Origin: an uncultured cyanobacterium
GTDB taxonomy: Bacteria > Cyanobacteriota > Cyanobacteriia > PCC-6307 > Cyanobiaceae
NCBI GenBank assembly: GCA_903935205.1
Contig: CAIZQU010000093.1
Location: 1 to 36,215, forward strand
Direction of reading: 5' to 3'
DNA: 36,215 bases
Part shown: positions 9,072 through 16,576 of the stretch, one piece after another
Position numbering within the stretch: position 1 is the first letter of the stretch
How the letters are laid out: every line of letters starts with the position of its first letter
Notes under the pieces: model-generated
Seen by the model: only the letters and a program-made list of their open reading frames with translations
Databases searched by the model: none
What the model was told of the DNA's origin: nothing
Position numbers and translations under genes: made by a program

Positions 9072-10349
9072 ATGAAGCGAGCGCCCCATCCCGGCCAGAG
9101 CTTGCCCCTTCTGATCCTGGGGGGTGGCCTGATCGGTCTGGCCATCGCCCATGAGCTCGCCCGACGCGGCCGAACCGTGACGGTGCTCAGCCGGCGCCGC
9201 AGCGAAGCCGCCGGCTTCGTGGCGGCCGGCATGCTCGCCCCCCACGCCGAAGGCCTCAGCGGCCCGCTGCTGGAGCTGGGTCAGGCCAGCCTGGAGCGAA
9301 TTCCAGCCTGGGTGGAGCGGATCGAGGCCGACAGCGGCCTCGCCTGCGGACTGCTCCCCTCCGGGATCGTGGTGCCGTTCAGCGACGCGGCCGAACGGGA
9401 TGCCTACCCCACGGCCGCCTGGGGCATTCCCCTGGACCGGGGCGGCCTGGAGCGGGAGGTGGCAGGCCTGGCGCCCCAGTGGCAGGCGGGCCTGCTGTTT
9501 CCGCAGGACGGCCAGATCGACAACCGTCGCCGCCTGATGCGGGCCCTGGAGCGGGCCTGCGTGCATCGCGGCGTGCATTTTGAAGAGGGTTGCGAGGTGC
9601 TTGAGCTGGTCACGGCCAGCCTGGGGGACGCGGGCGAGGAGGACGGCGTCGGCACGGCCCTCACCGAGCCAGGCACCAACAGCGGGGCGCCCCCCCCGAA
9701 CGGCTCCCGGCGACAGGACGGGCGGCTGGTGGCGGTGCGGCTGCGGCGGGCGGATGGGGAGGAGATCCAGCTGGCCTGCGACGGGGCTGTGCTCTGTTGC
9801 GGTGCCTGGAGTGCGGCCCTGCTGCCTGACCTGCCCCTGGTTCCGGTCAAAGGTCAGATGCTGTCGTTGCAGGGACCGATCGGGGCATTGCGACGGGTGG
9901 TGTTCGGCCCGGGCACCTATCTGGTGCCGCGGGAGGACGGCCTGGTGGTGGTAGGAGCAACCAGCGAACCGGAGGCGCTCTTCGCCGAGGGACTCACGCC
10001 GGCGGGCCAGCGGCAGCTTCAGGCGGGACTGCGGGAGCTGCTGCCCGAAGCCTCCGGCTGGCCACCGATGGAGCGCTGGTGGGGATTCCGGCCATGCACG
10101 CCAGACCAGGCGCCCCTGCTGGGGGAGGGGCCGTACCAAGGCCTTTGGCTGGCAACGGGACACCACCGCAACGGGGTGCTGCTGGCCGCCATCACCGCCG
10201 AACTGCTCGGCAGCCTGCTGACACCGCGTGGGCCGGAGGGGGAGGCTCAGCGGGACGGGGTCCGGGCCACAGCCTGGCTGCAGGCCTTCAGCTGGGGGCG
10301 GTTCCGCCCCACCAACGCAGGCGCGACTCAGCAGCAACCCGGACCTTGA
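9072..10349 (+). CDS. thiO: Glycine oxidase ThiO (FAD-dependent, thiamine thiazole synthesis)
   Basis: ThiO oxidises glycine to iminoacetate, the source of the C-N unit of the thiamine thiazole ring. The N-terminal Rossmann FAD site is clear: LLILGGGLIGLAIAHELARR, about 14-33, with GxGxxG spacing. Other DAO-family blocks follow: FVAAGMLAPHAEG, the VPVKGQMLSLQG strand, TYLVPREDGLVVVGATSE, and the C-terminal ATGHHRNGVLLAA near the flavin. The ATG at 9072 is preceded at 6-nt spacing by GGAGG (9061-9065), which decides it over the longer frame open from 8850. At 425 residues it exceeds the usual 360-380 because of a Gly/Pro/Asp-rich loop of about 35 residues (around 190-225) and a C-terminal tail. 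The family also contains other amine oxidases. Confidence 0.9.
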   Translation: MKRAPHPGQSLPLLILGGGLIGLAIAHELARRGRTVTVLSRRRSEAAGFVAAGMLAPHAEGLSGPLLELGQASLERIPAWVERIEADSGLACGLLPSGIVVPFSDAAERDAYPTAAWGIPLDRGGLEREVAGLAPQWQAGLLFPQDGQIDNRRRLMRALERACVHRGVHFEEGCEVLELVTASLGDAGEEDGVGTALTEPGTNSGAPPPNGSRRQDGRLVAVRLRRADGEEIQLACDGAVLCCGAWSAALLPDLPLVPVKGQMLSLQGPIGALRRVVFGPGTYLVPREDGLVVVGATSEPEALFAEGLTPAGQRQLQAGLRELLPEASGWPPMERWWGFRPCTPDQAPLLGEGPYQGLWLATGHHRNGVLLAAITAELLGSLLTPRGPEGEAQRDGVRATAWLQAFSWGRFRPTNAGATQQQPGP

Positions 10350-10483
10350 TGGGCGCCAAGGCAAACAGTGCCAAGGCCAAGGTTGATCCATCAAGCGATC
10401 CACAAGGCCAGCGCCGAAAATTCTGATTTCCGCCGGTTGCGGTGCGTGACACTGATTGCCTGGCCGGAGCGATGCACTGGGCT

Positions 10484-10519
10484 TGTCACGGTGGGGGTGT
10501 CACGGTGGGGTTGTCACGG
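10484..10519. repeat. Three 14-bp-phased direct repeats of TGTCACGG
   Basis: TGTCACGG occurs at 10484, 10498 and 10512, exactly 14 bp apart, with GTGGGG-type spacers (unit TGTCACGGTGGGGK). It lies in non-coding DNA about 135 bp after thiO. It could be replication slippage or an array of binding sites. Confidence 0.75.
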
Positions 10520-10561
10520 ACTAATGGACAGGGGAAGCACGACCCTTCGAGCTGCCCCAAG

Positions 10562-10582
10562 GTTGATCCAGAAGTTGATCCA
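10562..10582. repeat. Tandem GTTGATCCA repeats, with a third copy at 10382
   Basis: GTTGATCCA is repeated at 10562 and 10574 (12-bp period, unit GTTGATCCAGAA), and the extended AAGGTTGATCCA also occurs at 10379-10390. The nif11 gene at 12296-12460 contains the related AAGGTTGATCTCGATCCA on its coding strand, which is why a decayed nif11-like gene is suspected here. Confidence 0.6.
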
Positions 10583-11061
10583 GAAGTCCAATCAAAGGTC
10601 AATGCAGCCCAAACGTCGATCACGCATTCCAAGGGCGCGCCTGGCAGTCCAGCGGCGCGAGAATCAAGGCTTGGGAAGCAGCGTGTTGATGCCCCCTGGT
10701 GAGCGGGTCAGAGCGAGCGGACAACGTTGCTGACCATGGGGGCCACGCATCAACTGCCGGCACGCCCAGGTGCACAGCGGCTGTCCTGAGCGCGGGCGAT
10801 CCTGCAGCCATTGAGATCCTGATCCAGGATCAGGCCAGCCTGCTCTGAATCCTGAATCGGCGGCGAAGGTACCACGGGCCATCGAAGGCTTCAGGCACAA
10901 CCGAAGCGTGCCAACCATCGGCCATCGACGGAGAGCGCATTTCCCGAATCAGACAGCCACCGCAAGCGCCTGGCCCAAGGGCGCACGTCCCATCCCCCTG
11001 GAAGCGACAGCAGAGCGGCTGGCTGGCCATCTCGTCTTGATCGCAATCATGGACCCGATCG

Positions 11062-11901
11062 TCAGCCGTCAGCGTCAGCCCCCTCAGCGACGACTGGATT
11101 GCTGAGGGTGCCGATCGCCTCGATCGTGATGCTCACCCGATCGCCTGGCTTCAGCCAGCGGGGCGGATTGGCGGCCATGCCCACTCCCTCAGGGGTACCG
11201 GTAAGGATCACAGTGCCGGGCAGCAGGGTGCTGCTGCCGCTGAGGAAGGCGATCAATTCCGCCACGCGGAAGATCATGTCGCTGGTGTGGCCGTCCTGCA
11301 CGCGCACGCCGTTGAGCTCGGTGCGGATCGCCAGGGCGTTCGGATCGGGGATGGCGGCGGCGATGGTCAGCACCGGCCCCAGAGGAGCGAAGGTGTCAAA
11401 GCTCTTGCCGCGGCACCATTGACCGCCCCCGAGTTCGGGCCGCTTCTGCCAATCACGGGCACTGACATCGTTGGCACAGGTGTAACCGAGCACGGCCGCC
11501 AGGGCTTCATCCACGCCCACGTTCTTGCAGCGGCGACCGATCAGCACAGCCAGCTCCCCTTCGTAGTCCACGGCCTCGCTGGCCAAGGCGGTGGGCAGCT
11601 CGATCGGAGCGTCGGGATGCTGCAGCGCAGCGGGAGATTTCATGAACAACACCGGCCTCGTCGGGATCACCGATCCGAATTCAGCCGCATGGCGCCGGTA
11701 GTTGATGCCAATGCCAAGGATGGCCGTCGGCTCCAGCGGCGCCAGCAGCTGCGCCACCTCCGCCTCCTGGCCGCTGGGCCGCAACCCTGGCTGGCCATCG
11801 GGCCCGAAAAGCTGGCCAAGCAGCGACTCGCAGCGGCCATCGTCATGGAGCTGGGCGTAGCGGCAGGCCCCCTGGCGGTCGCGGTAGCGCAGGATCCTCA
11901 T
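11062..11901 (-). CDS. Fumarylacetoacetate hydrolase (FAH) family protein
   Basis: The 279-residue protein belongs to the FAH superfamily, metal-dependent enzymes that hydrolyse or decarboxylate beta-diketo or oxaloacetate-like acids. Visible blocks: [13 protein letters not shown] (about 64-76), [18 protein letters not shown], in which the paired Glu residues (about 114 and 116) should bind the divalent metal, [13 protein letters not shown] with metal-ligand Asp about 145, [12 protein letters not shown], and [15 protein letters not shown] near the C-terminus. The N-terminal 60 residues form the small cap domain. The start is placed at the ATG 11899-11901 ([11 protein letters not shown]) because the 17 residues upstream to 11952 look unlike the family. 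The gene is divergent from the YciI-like gene with 56 bp between. The substrate cannot be read from sequence. Confidence 0.9.
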   Translation of the reverse strand: MRILRYRDRQGACRYAQLHDDGRCESLLGQLFGPDGQPGLRPSGQEAEVAQLLAPLEPTAILGIGINYRRHAAEFGSVIPTRPVLFMKSPAALQHPDAPIELPTALASEAVDYEGELAVLIGRRCKNVGVDEALAAVLGYTCANDVSARDWQKRPELGGGQWCRGKSFDTFAPLGPVLTIAAAIPDPNALAIRTELNGVRVQDGHTSDMIFRVAELIAFLSGSSTLLPGTVILTGTPEGVGMAANPPRWLKPGDRVSITIEAIGTLSNPVVAEGADADG

Positions 11902-11957
11902 CAGTGGCGACAGGCCTCGGGGCCAGGCTGCCATGAAACAGCGCGCTCCCACTGGTC

Positions 11958-12254
11958 ATGCCCTGGTTCATCAAACACGAAACCTTCCGTCGCCCCCAGG
12001 CCGAACTGCGGGATCACCTGGCCGCCCACCATGCCTGGGTGCGCCAGGCGCGGGAACGGGGGCTGCGGATCAGCAGCGGCTATCTGGTGGACGCCCAGGG
12101 AAAGCCCGGCGGAGGCGGGCTGTTGCTGCTCGAAGCCGAGGATCACGCCAGCGCCGAGGCCCTGATCCGCCAGGATCCAATGGTGCGCAGCGGTGGCGTG
12201 GACTGGACCCTGCAGCAGTGGATCGGCGCCGTCGGCGATCTGGCGGTGGGCTGA
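11958..12254 (+). CDS. YciI family protein
   Basis: This is a 98-residue single-domain protein of the YciI/YCII-related (dimeric ferredoxin-like fold) family. Typical features are the N-terminal strand PWFIKHETF, the segment RDHLAAHHAWVRQARERG with the conserved His pair, a gly-rich LLLLEAEDHASAEALIRQDPMVRSG block and the C-terminal W-containing helix. Members are small enzymes or stress proteins; most are uncharacterised, and a few act as dehydrochlorinases or muconolactone isomerase-like enzymes. The gene is transcribed away from the FAH-family gene and converges on the nif11 gene. The shared intergenic region suggests, without proving, co-regulation with the hydrolase. Confidence 0.88.
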   Translation: MPWFIKHETFRRPQAELRDHLAAHHAWVRQARERGLRISSGYLVDAQGKPGGGGLLLLEAEDHASAEALIRQDPMVRSGGVDWTLQQWIGAVGDLAVG

Positions 12255-12295
12255 GGCCCACCAGAGCTCCAGGGAGTGGTCAGCCCCCCGTCGAC

Positions 12296-12460
12296 TCAGC
12301 CGCGCAGATGGCGCGACAGGCTGGCGGCCGAGAAATGGAAGCCCGCCGCCTGGGCGATGGCCACCACAGCCGTCGGATCGGCAGCGGCTTCCACCTGGAG
12401 CTTGAGGGCTGGATCGAGATCAACCTTGGCGAAAAAGGCGGTGAGCTGGGCTTTGGACAT
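12296..12460 (-). CDS. Nif11-like small peptide, orphan and short
   Basis: A 54-residue frame from the ATG at 12458-12460 to the TGA at 12296-12298 reads as a Nif11 domain: MSKAQLTAFFAKVDLDPAL, then a V-x-A-A-A-D-P segment and the highly typical VVAIAQAAGFHFSAASL. In picocyanobacteria Nif11-type sequences are the leaders of prochlorosin-like lanthipeptides and other RiPP precursors, or stand-alone proteins of unknown role. This one ends at HLRG right after the Nif11 core. It lacks the acidic ELSDEEL-type helix, the GG/GA cleavage site and any Cys/Ser/Thr-rich core peptide, so it is unlikely to be a processed precursor. No LanM or transporter gene is in the window. Upstream is an A-rich run (AAAAAAAAGACCC) instead of a clear Shine-Dalgarno. 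Confidence 0.85.
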   Translation of the reverse strand: MSKAQLTAFFAKVDLDPALKLQVEAAADPTAVVAIAQAAGFHFSAASLSRHLRG

Positions 12461-12582
12461 GGGTCTTTTTTTTATGTTGACACCCCAACCCTAGAGGCCC
12501 CCCTCAGATCCGGCTCGACAGATCCGGGCTGGGGATTTTCATCGCCCGATGGCGAAAGATCACTCTGCTGAGCCCGGGCTGA

Positions 12583-12870
12583 TCAATGGCCAGGGCGATG
12601 CAACAGGGCCTGAAGACCGATCTGATGAAGAATGCCTTGGCCGCTGAGCCACTCCACCAGCACGCCAGCCGTAAAACCGAGCATCGCCAGGCGGCCATTG
12701 AGCAGCTCGGCGCGGCGATGGAAGCCCCAGCCCTGGTCGCGGTCAACGATGCGCATGGGCTGCTCCAGGGGCCGGGGATCATCAAGCCCACCCTGATCGG
12801 AGCACCATCCCTGTCCTTCCGATTCGGAAAAGCTGCGGCGAGCCAGATTGGCTTGACTGTCGCTCGTCAT
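12583..12870 (-). CDS. hli: High-light-inducible protein (one-helix chlorophyll a/b-binding-like)
   Basis: The 95-residue protein carries the single transmembrane helix of HLIPs/SCPs with the chlorophyll-binding motif ELLNGRLAMLGF (residues 55-66, matching ExxNGRxAMxGF), followed by a hydrophobic TAGVLVEWLSGQGIL. HLIPs sit in the thylakoid membrane, bind chlorophyll and carotenoid, and protect or help assemble photosystem II under strong light. The N-terminal 45 residues are polar. The start at ATG 12868-12870 is supported by GGAGGA 6 nt upstream on the coding strand. It lies upstream of nif11 on the same strand (122-bp gap). A TTGCGAATTTGCAA sequence just before the ribosome-binding site is a loose match at best to the cyanobacterial HLR1 light-response box. 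The family call is firm; the hli paralogue number is not assignable. Confidence 0.95.
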   Translation of the reverse strand: MTSDSQANLARRSFSESEGQGWCSDQGGLDDPRPLEQPMRIVDRDQGWGFHRRAELLNGRLAMLGFTAGVLVEWLSGQGILHQIGLQALLHRPGH

Positions 12871-13205
12871 GATGGTTCCTCCAGAATGATTGCAAATTCG
12901 CAAGCACGCGGAACGATCGGTGGCGCACCTGGGGGCAGCAGGAGCGTGCCGGCGAAACGCTGCCATCAGCCTGGTGCCGTGGCCGGCGGGCGATCGCCCC
13001 ACAGCAGCGGCACATCGGCGGCAGCAACGCTGGCACGCCCCGATGGCCCCATCATGGTGGTGATCCAGCGGCTTCAGCCCATCCGCAAGACCAGCGCCGG
13101 TCATCACAGCGGCCCCCGCCACCCTGGATGGCCTGGTCCTCCTGGGGGAGGCCGGAGATCCGGGCGGGCGCCGCAGCCGTCAGGGGGGCTCGGTAACGCC
13201 CCCGC
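12871..13205. other. Intergenic upstream of hli
   Basis: These 335 bp lie between the end of the cyclase gene and the hli start, both on the minus strand. They should hold the hli promoter. A HIP1 octamer (GCGATCGC) occurs at 12990-12997. The open frame upstream of hli is Cys/Arg/Ala-rich and shows no family features. No terminator for the cyclase gene was recognised. Confidence 0.4.
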
Positions 13206-15209
13206 TCATGGCTCCGGGGCGGCACTGATGCCATAGACCGGCTGCACCTCCTGGCCCCGGATCGTAAAGTCCCCAAGGGCGAGGGGCCGTTCGCCAGGCC
13301 CGAGCCGCTCCACAACCGCCTGCGAGGCCACGATCGTGGCTCCCGTCTGTTTGGCCACAGCCTCGAGGCGACTGGCCCGGTTCACGGCATCGCCGATCAC
13401 GGTGTAATCCTGACGCTCCGGCGAACCGATATTGCCGCAGATCACCGTGCCGGCGCTGAGCACCACCACCTGCTGCCAGGGCTCCAGACCCTGCTCAGCC
13501 CAGTGGCGATTGAGACGCTCGAGCCCGTGCACAATCCGCCGGGACGCCGCCAGAGCCGCCTGGGCGTCGGCCTCGATGCCACGGGAGAGGGGAGCACCGA
13601 AATAGGCGAGGGTGGCATCGCCGATGAACTTGTCAACGGTGGCCCCCTCCGCCAGCAATTCAGCGACCACCATCGCGAAGTAATCGTTGAGTCGTCCCAC
13701 CAGCTCAGCTTCCCGTCCCTGCTGGGCATAACGGCTGGTCATGGCGGTGAAGCCGCGCACATCGGTCATCAGCACCACCACCTCACAGCGACGACCCTGT
13801 AATGCCTGGCTCCAGGATTCCCCCTGTCGCATCACCTCCTCCGCCACCGCCGGCGACAGGTAGCGCCTCAGGGTGCGCCGCAGCCGCAGCCGATCCAACT
13901 GCACCCGCACGGACGCCTCCGCGGAGCTGGTGACCGTCACCAGAGCCGTGCTCAGCAGCAGCGTGAACAGGGGAATGCCTACACCGAAACCGGCCAGGAG
14001 GCCCCCAGCCACCGCCGCCAGGCCCAGGCAGGCCCCGAGACCGACCGCCAACCGCGCCAGCGGCCGACTGAGTTGCTGCAGGGCCAGGCCGTAGGCCAGG
14101 ACGGCAAGCGCCAGGGGAACAGCCCAGAGGGGAGCGGGCCGCAGCAGGTGCCAGAAGGAGCCCTGGCGCAGGTTGGCGAATTCCGTGGCATGGATCTCGA
14201 CTCCGGGGATGGTGATGCCCTGACCCCAGCCGATCGGATGAAGGTCCTGCAGAGAGCTGGCCGTAGGGCCGATGAAGACCAGCGCACCCCGCAACTCGCC
14301 TGAGGTCCTGAGCCGCTGATAACGATCGTCGGCCAGCAGCTGCCAGATCGACAGGGTGGGAATGGTGCCGGCGGGTCCATGAAAGCGGAGGTAGCGCTCC
14401 CAGAGCGGACCCGGCGACCGCGGCAGTGCGCCTCCGGTCCGGCGATGCAGGGTCTGCGCCAGCGAATCGGGGAGCACCAGGGGGATGGAAGCGCGCATCA
14501 GATCGACATGGCGCTGGGCGGGGCGGCGGATGGTGTCCTGTTCGGCATTGGTGAGACCGGCGACGGCACCGCGGCTCAGGAGCGTCGCCAGGGGCGAGAT
14601 CAGGCTGAAACCGGCGACGCCATCACCGGCCCCCTGCTGGCCGATGGGTTCGAGCAGCTTGGCCGCCAGAACCCTGGGCCCAGGAAATGCGGCGATCGAC
14701 CTGGCCAGGGTGCCGTCATCGCCGGCACCCTGATGGCTGGGGGCGACGAAGAACAGATCGATGGCCACCGCCTGCGCCCCCGCCTCCGCCAACCGATCCA
14801 GGACACGGGCCTGCGCCTGCCGTGGCCAGGGCCAGGGACCGAGGCGGCGCAACAACGGATCCTGCTGCAGATCGGCATTGAGGGCCTCATTCAGGCTCTG
14901 GTCGTCGATGGCGACGATCCGCAGCGGCTTCGGCAGGGGCGGCGCCGGCAGCCGCTCCTGCCAAAGGGCAAGCAGGATCTGCTCGGCAGGCAGAAAGGAT
15001 TCGCTGGCGAGGGCCAGCCCCAACCCACAGGACAACGCACAAACGGTTGGAACCGCGCAGCGGGTCAACAGGCGACGCCAGCGATCGCCAGCACCGCTCC
15101 AGGCTGTCAGGGGGGATAGGGACACCGGGGGTTCCTGAGGAAGAACTGGAAGCGATGGATTCCGCGGAGGAGCAGAACCGGAGCCAGGGGCAAGGGGCGA
15201 GCGGAACAA
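13206..15209 (-). CDS. CHASE2-domain class III adenylate/guanylate cyclase
   Basis: The 667-residue membrane protein makes a cyclic nucleotide. Order: N-terminal transmembrane helix (about 53-72), periplasmic CHASE2 sensor (about 85-350; PKPLRIVAIDDQSL, GAQAVAIDLFF, GALVFIGPTASSLQDLHP, GVEIHATEFANL), a cluster of about three membrane helices (360-430), then the catalytic domain (about 470-640). The two metal-binding Asp residues are present (MTDVRGFTAM, Asp about 483; FIGDATLAYFG, Asp about 531), as are the purine-contacting Lys of VDKFIGD and the transition-state Asn and Arg of GDAVNRASRLE. The Lys favours ATP over GTP, but specificity needs assay. The start could be the ATG at 15209 or a GTG near 15125. 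It lies 12 bp downstream of the Crp-family gene, so the two form an operon. Confidence 0.93.
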   Translation of the reverse strand: MFRSPLAPGSGSAPPRNPSLPVLPQEPPVSLSPLTAWSGAGDRWRRLLTRCAVPTVCALSCGLGLALASESFLPAEQILLALWQERLPAPPLPKPLRIVAIDDQSLNEALNADLQQDPLLRRLGPWPWPRQAQARVLDRLAEAGAQAVAIDLFFVAPSHQGAGDDGTLARSIAAFPGPRVLAAKLLEPIGQQGAGDGVAGFSLISPLATLLSRGAVAGLTNAEQDTIRRPAQRHVDLMRASIPLVLPDSLAQTLHRRTGGALPRSPGPLWERYLRFHGPAGTIPTLSIWQLLADDRYQRLRTSGELRGALVFIGPTASSLQDLHPIGWGQGITIPGVEIHATEFANLRQGSFWHLLRPAPLWAVPLALAVLAYGLALQQLSRPLARLAVGLGACLGLAAVAGGLLAGFGVGIPLFTLLLSTALVTVTSSAEASVRVQLDRLRLRRTLRRYLSPAVAEEVMRQGESWSQALQGRRCEVVVLMTDVRGFTAMTSRYAQQGREAELVGRLNDYFAMVVAELLAEGATVDKFIGDATLAYFGAPLSRGIEADAQAALAASRRIVHGLERLNRHWAEQGLEPWQQVVVLSAGTVICGNIGSPERQDYTVIGDAVNRASRLEAVAKQTGATIVASQAVVERLGPGERPLALGDFTIRGQEVQPVYGISAAPEP

Positions 15210-15221
15210 CCCGCTGGCGGA

Positions 15222-15911
15222 TCAGGGCAGCAGGCCCCGGCGCTGCAAGGGTTGCAGGGAGGCAAGACGCCATCCTTCGCCGGCCTCGACAATGATGTCT
15301 CGACTGCGCAGCTTGCTCAGGGTGCGCGAGAGCGTCTCCCGCGCCAGGCCGGCGAGGATGGCGATCTCTGCCTGGGGCAGAGCTGGAATCGGATCGAGAG
15401 GATCCTGCTGCAGGCTGCCCTTCACCGCCAGATAGGCGAGGGCATCAAGCACCCGGGTGGTGGCGTCGCTTCTCTGAATGGCAAAGCGCCGGTTGATATC
15501 CCGCAGCCGACTGGCCTCGAGCCGAGCCAGCTGCAACGCCAGGATCGGCTGCTGTTGCAGCGCCCTCAGGAATGGGCCGCCCTGGAGCTTGAGCAGACGC
15601 ACCGGGGTGAGCGTGACCACATCCGCGGAGCGGCTGTCACCATCGAGCAGAGACATTTCGCCAATCAGATCACCAGCTCCAAGCAGCGACAAAATCACCT
15701 CATCCCCATCGGCGCTGAACAGGCGGACTTTGGCAATACCACTGAGCAGGACAACCAGGGTTTCGCCCCAATCGCTCTGCATGAACAGGGTTTGAGCCGC
15801 CGCCATCTCCAGCAGGCGATGCCGGTCCAGCAAACCCTCAAGCAGGGAGGATTCAAGGTCCTTGAACAGGGGGATCGCCTGCAGCTCAGCGGCGGTGATC
15901 AACGCAACCAT
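15222..15911 (-). CDS. Crp/Fnr family transcription regulator, cyclic-nucleotide binding
   Basis: The 229-residue protein has an N-terminal cyclic-nucleotide-binding beta-roll (about 12-130), a long dimer helix and a C-terminal winged helix-turn-helix (about 165-210; LPQAEIAILAGLARETLSRT is the HTH). In the phosphate-binding cassette the key residues of cAMP-responsive CRPs are retained: Gly84-Glu85 in LIGEMSLLDG and Arg94-Ser95 in SRSADVV. There is no Cys cluster, arguing against an Fnr-type Fe-S sensor. The start at ATG 15909-15911 (MVALITAAELQAIPLF) matches the family; the frame is open to 15983, but that would run through the palindrome at 15919-15937. The cyclase gene follows after 12 bp, so regulator and ligand synthase are probably made together. 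Target genes are unknown. Confidence 0.93.
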   Translation of the reverse strand: MVALITAAELQAIPLFKDLESSLLEGLLDRHRLLEMAAAQTLFMQSDWGETLVVLLSGIAKVRLFSADGDEVILSLLGAGDLIGEMSLLDGDSRSADVVTLTPVRLLKLQGGPFLRALQQQPILALQLARLEASRLRDINRRFAIQRSDATTRVLDALAYLAVKGSLQQDPLDPIPALPQAEIAILAGLARETLSRTLSKLRSRDIIVEAGEGWRLASLQPLQRRGLLP

Positions 15912-15918
15912 ACCGGGC

Positions 15919-15937
15919 GATTGAGCTGATCTCAATC
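15919..15937. promoter_or_regulatory. Palindromic operator candidate for autoregulation of crp
   Basis: GATTGAG-CTGAT-CTCAATC is a perfect 7-bp inverted repeat with a 5-bp centre, starting 7 bp upstream of the crp ATG. Half-site spacing is like that of Crp/Fnr operators, although the bases are not the E. coli TGTGA nor the NtcA GTA-N8-TAC. Its position over the leader or transcription start would suit autorepression. An mRNA hairpin affecting translation is the alternative, since no Shine-Dalgarno is visible. Confidence 0.5.
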
Positions 15938-16085
15938 TAGTCCTCGATGTCGATCCACGCCACTCCTTTTGGCTGATCTTCAACCAGAAGAAGTCCGGCG
16001 CAGACGAGCGCTGCTGCGCTGCGGTCCTGGAGGTAAACCCAACACAAAGGGAGTCGGCATGGCCTCGGGTCTTTGGGCTCGCGTC

Positions 16086-16460
16086 TCAGAACAGGATGAT
16101 CAGGCTGAACCAGAGTCCCTTGAGGGCCAGGTGAAGAATCTGGTCAGCGGTGAACGAAAGCCGGCCCTGGATCTTCAGCCAATCAATGCAGGCGTGACTG
16201 AGGGCCTCTGCCAAGCCAAGAACCCAACTGCCTGAGAGCAGAAGAATCAGCAGACCGTGGCAGCTGGCATGGGCGGTGAGCCACCAGCCCCAGGCGACAT
16301 GTGAGTCGCCACCCGGCGCCTTGCCAACAGCCATCGCCGCCGACTGCAGGACGAAATCACCGACAAAATGAGCAAAGATAAAGGCCAATAGAAGATTGGC
16401 ACCAGACCAGGATCCAGGCGTGGGCAGGAGAAGCAAACTGCTCTCGGCGGACGCAGTCAT
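16086..16460 (-). CDS. DUF3307 family membrane protein
   Basis: The 124-residue protein has three to four hydrophobic segments and matches the DUF3307 pattern: LLLAFIFAHFVGDFVLQ at the N-terminus with the conserved His and Asp, AHASCHGLLILLL in the middle (His pair), SHACIDWLKIQG, then DQILHLALKGLWF near the C-terminus. The regularly spaced His/Asp residues at membrane boundaries could bind a metal, but the function is unknown. It begins at ATG 16458-16460. It lies between the crp and MCE genes on the same strand with gaps of more than 100 bp on either side, so an operon link is weak. Confidence 0.85.
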   Translation of the reverse strand: MTASAESSLLLLPTPGSWSGANLLLAFIFAHFVGDFVLQSAAMAVGKAPGGDSHVAWGWWLTAHASCHGLLILLLSGSWVLGLAEALSHACIDWLKIQGRLSFTADQILHLALKGLWFSLIILF

Positions 16461-16576
16461 GTAAGCCCAGAGAACGTGCTACCAGATTAGAGCAGAAGAT
16501 CCAATCTCCACCCACCCTAACGGCTGCGAATGCCCGGCGCCACTACAATAAGGTGCAGCTGCAACCGGCACCCGCA

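Larger units (their letters stand above)
10350..11061. other. Intergenic region with short direct repeats, no supported gene
   Basis: This 712-bp stretch between the convergent thiO and the FAH-family gene has small open frames on both strands but none I can support. It holds two repeat families (listed separately) and a frame around 10560-10620 whose translation KVDPEVDPEVQSKVNAAQ resembles the core of Nif11 peptides such as the one at 12296-12460. It may be a decayed small gene. The rest (10640-11061) shows nothing I recognise. Confidence 0.45.

Noticed and set aside
3189-12895. CAGAATGATTGCAA shared between 3189-3202 and 12882-12895 (upstream of hli)
   Set aside because: One shared 14-mer pair is about what chance predicts in 36 kb, and the first copy is not ahead of any gene.
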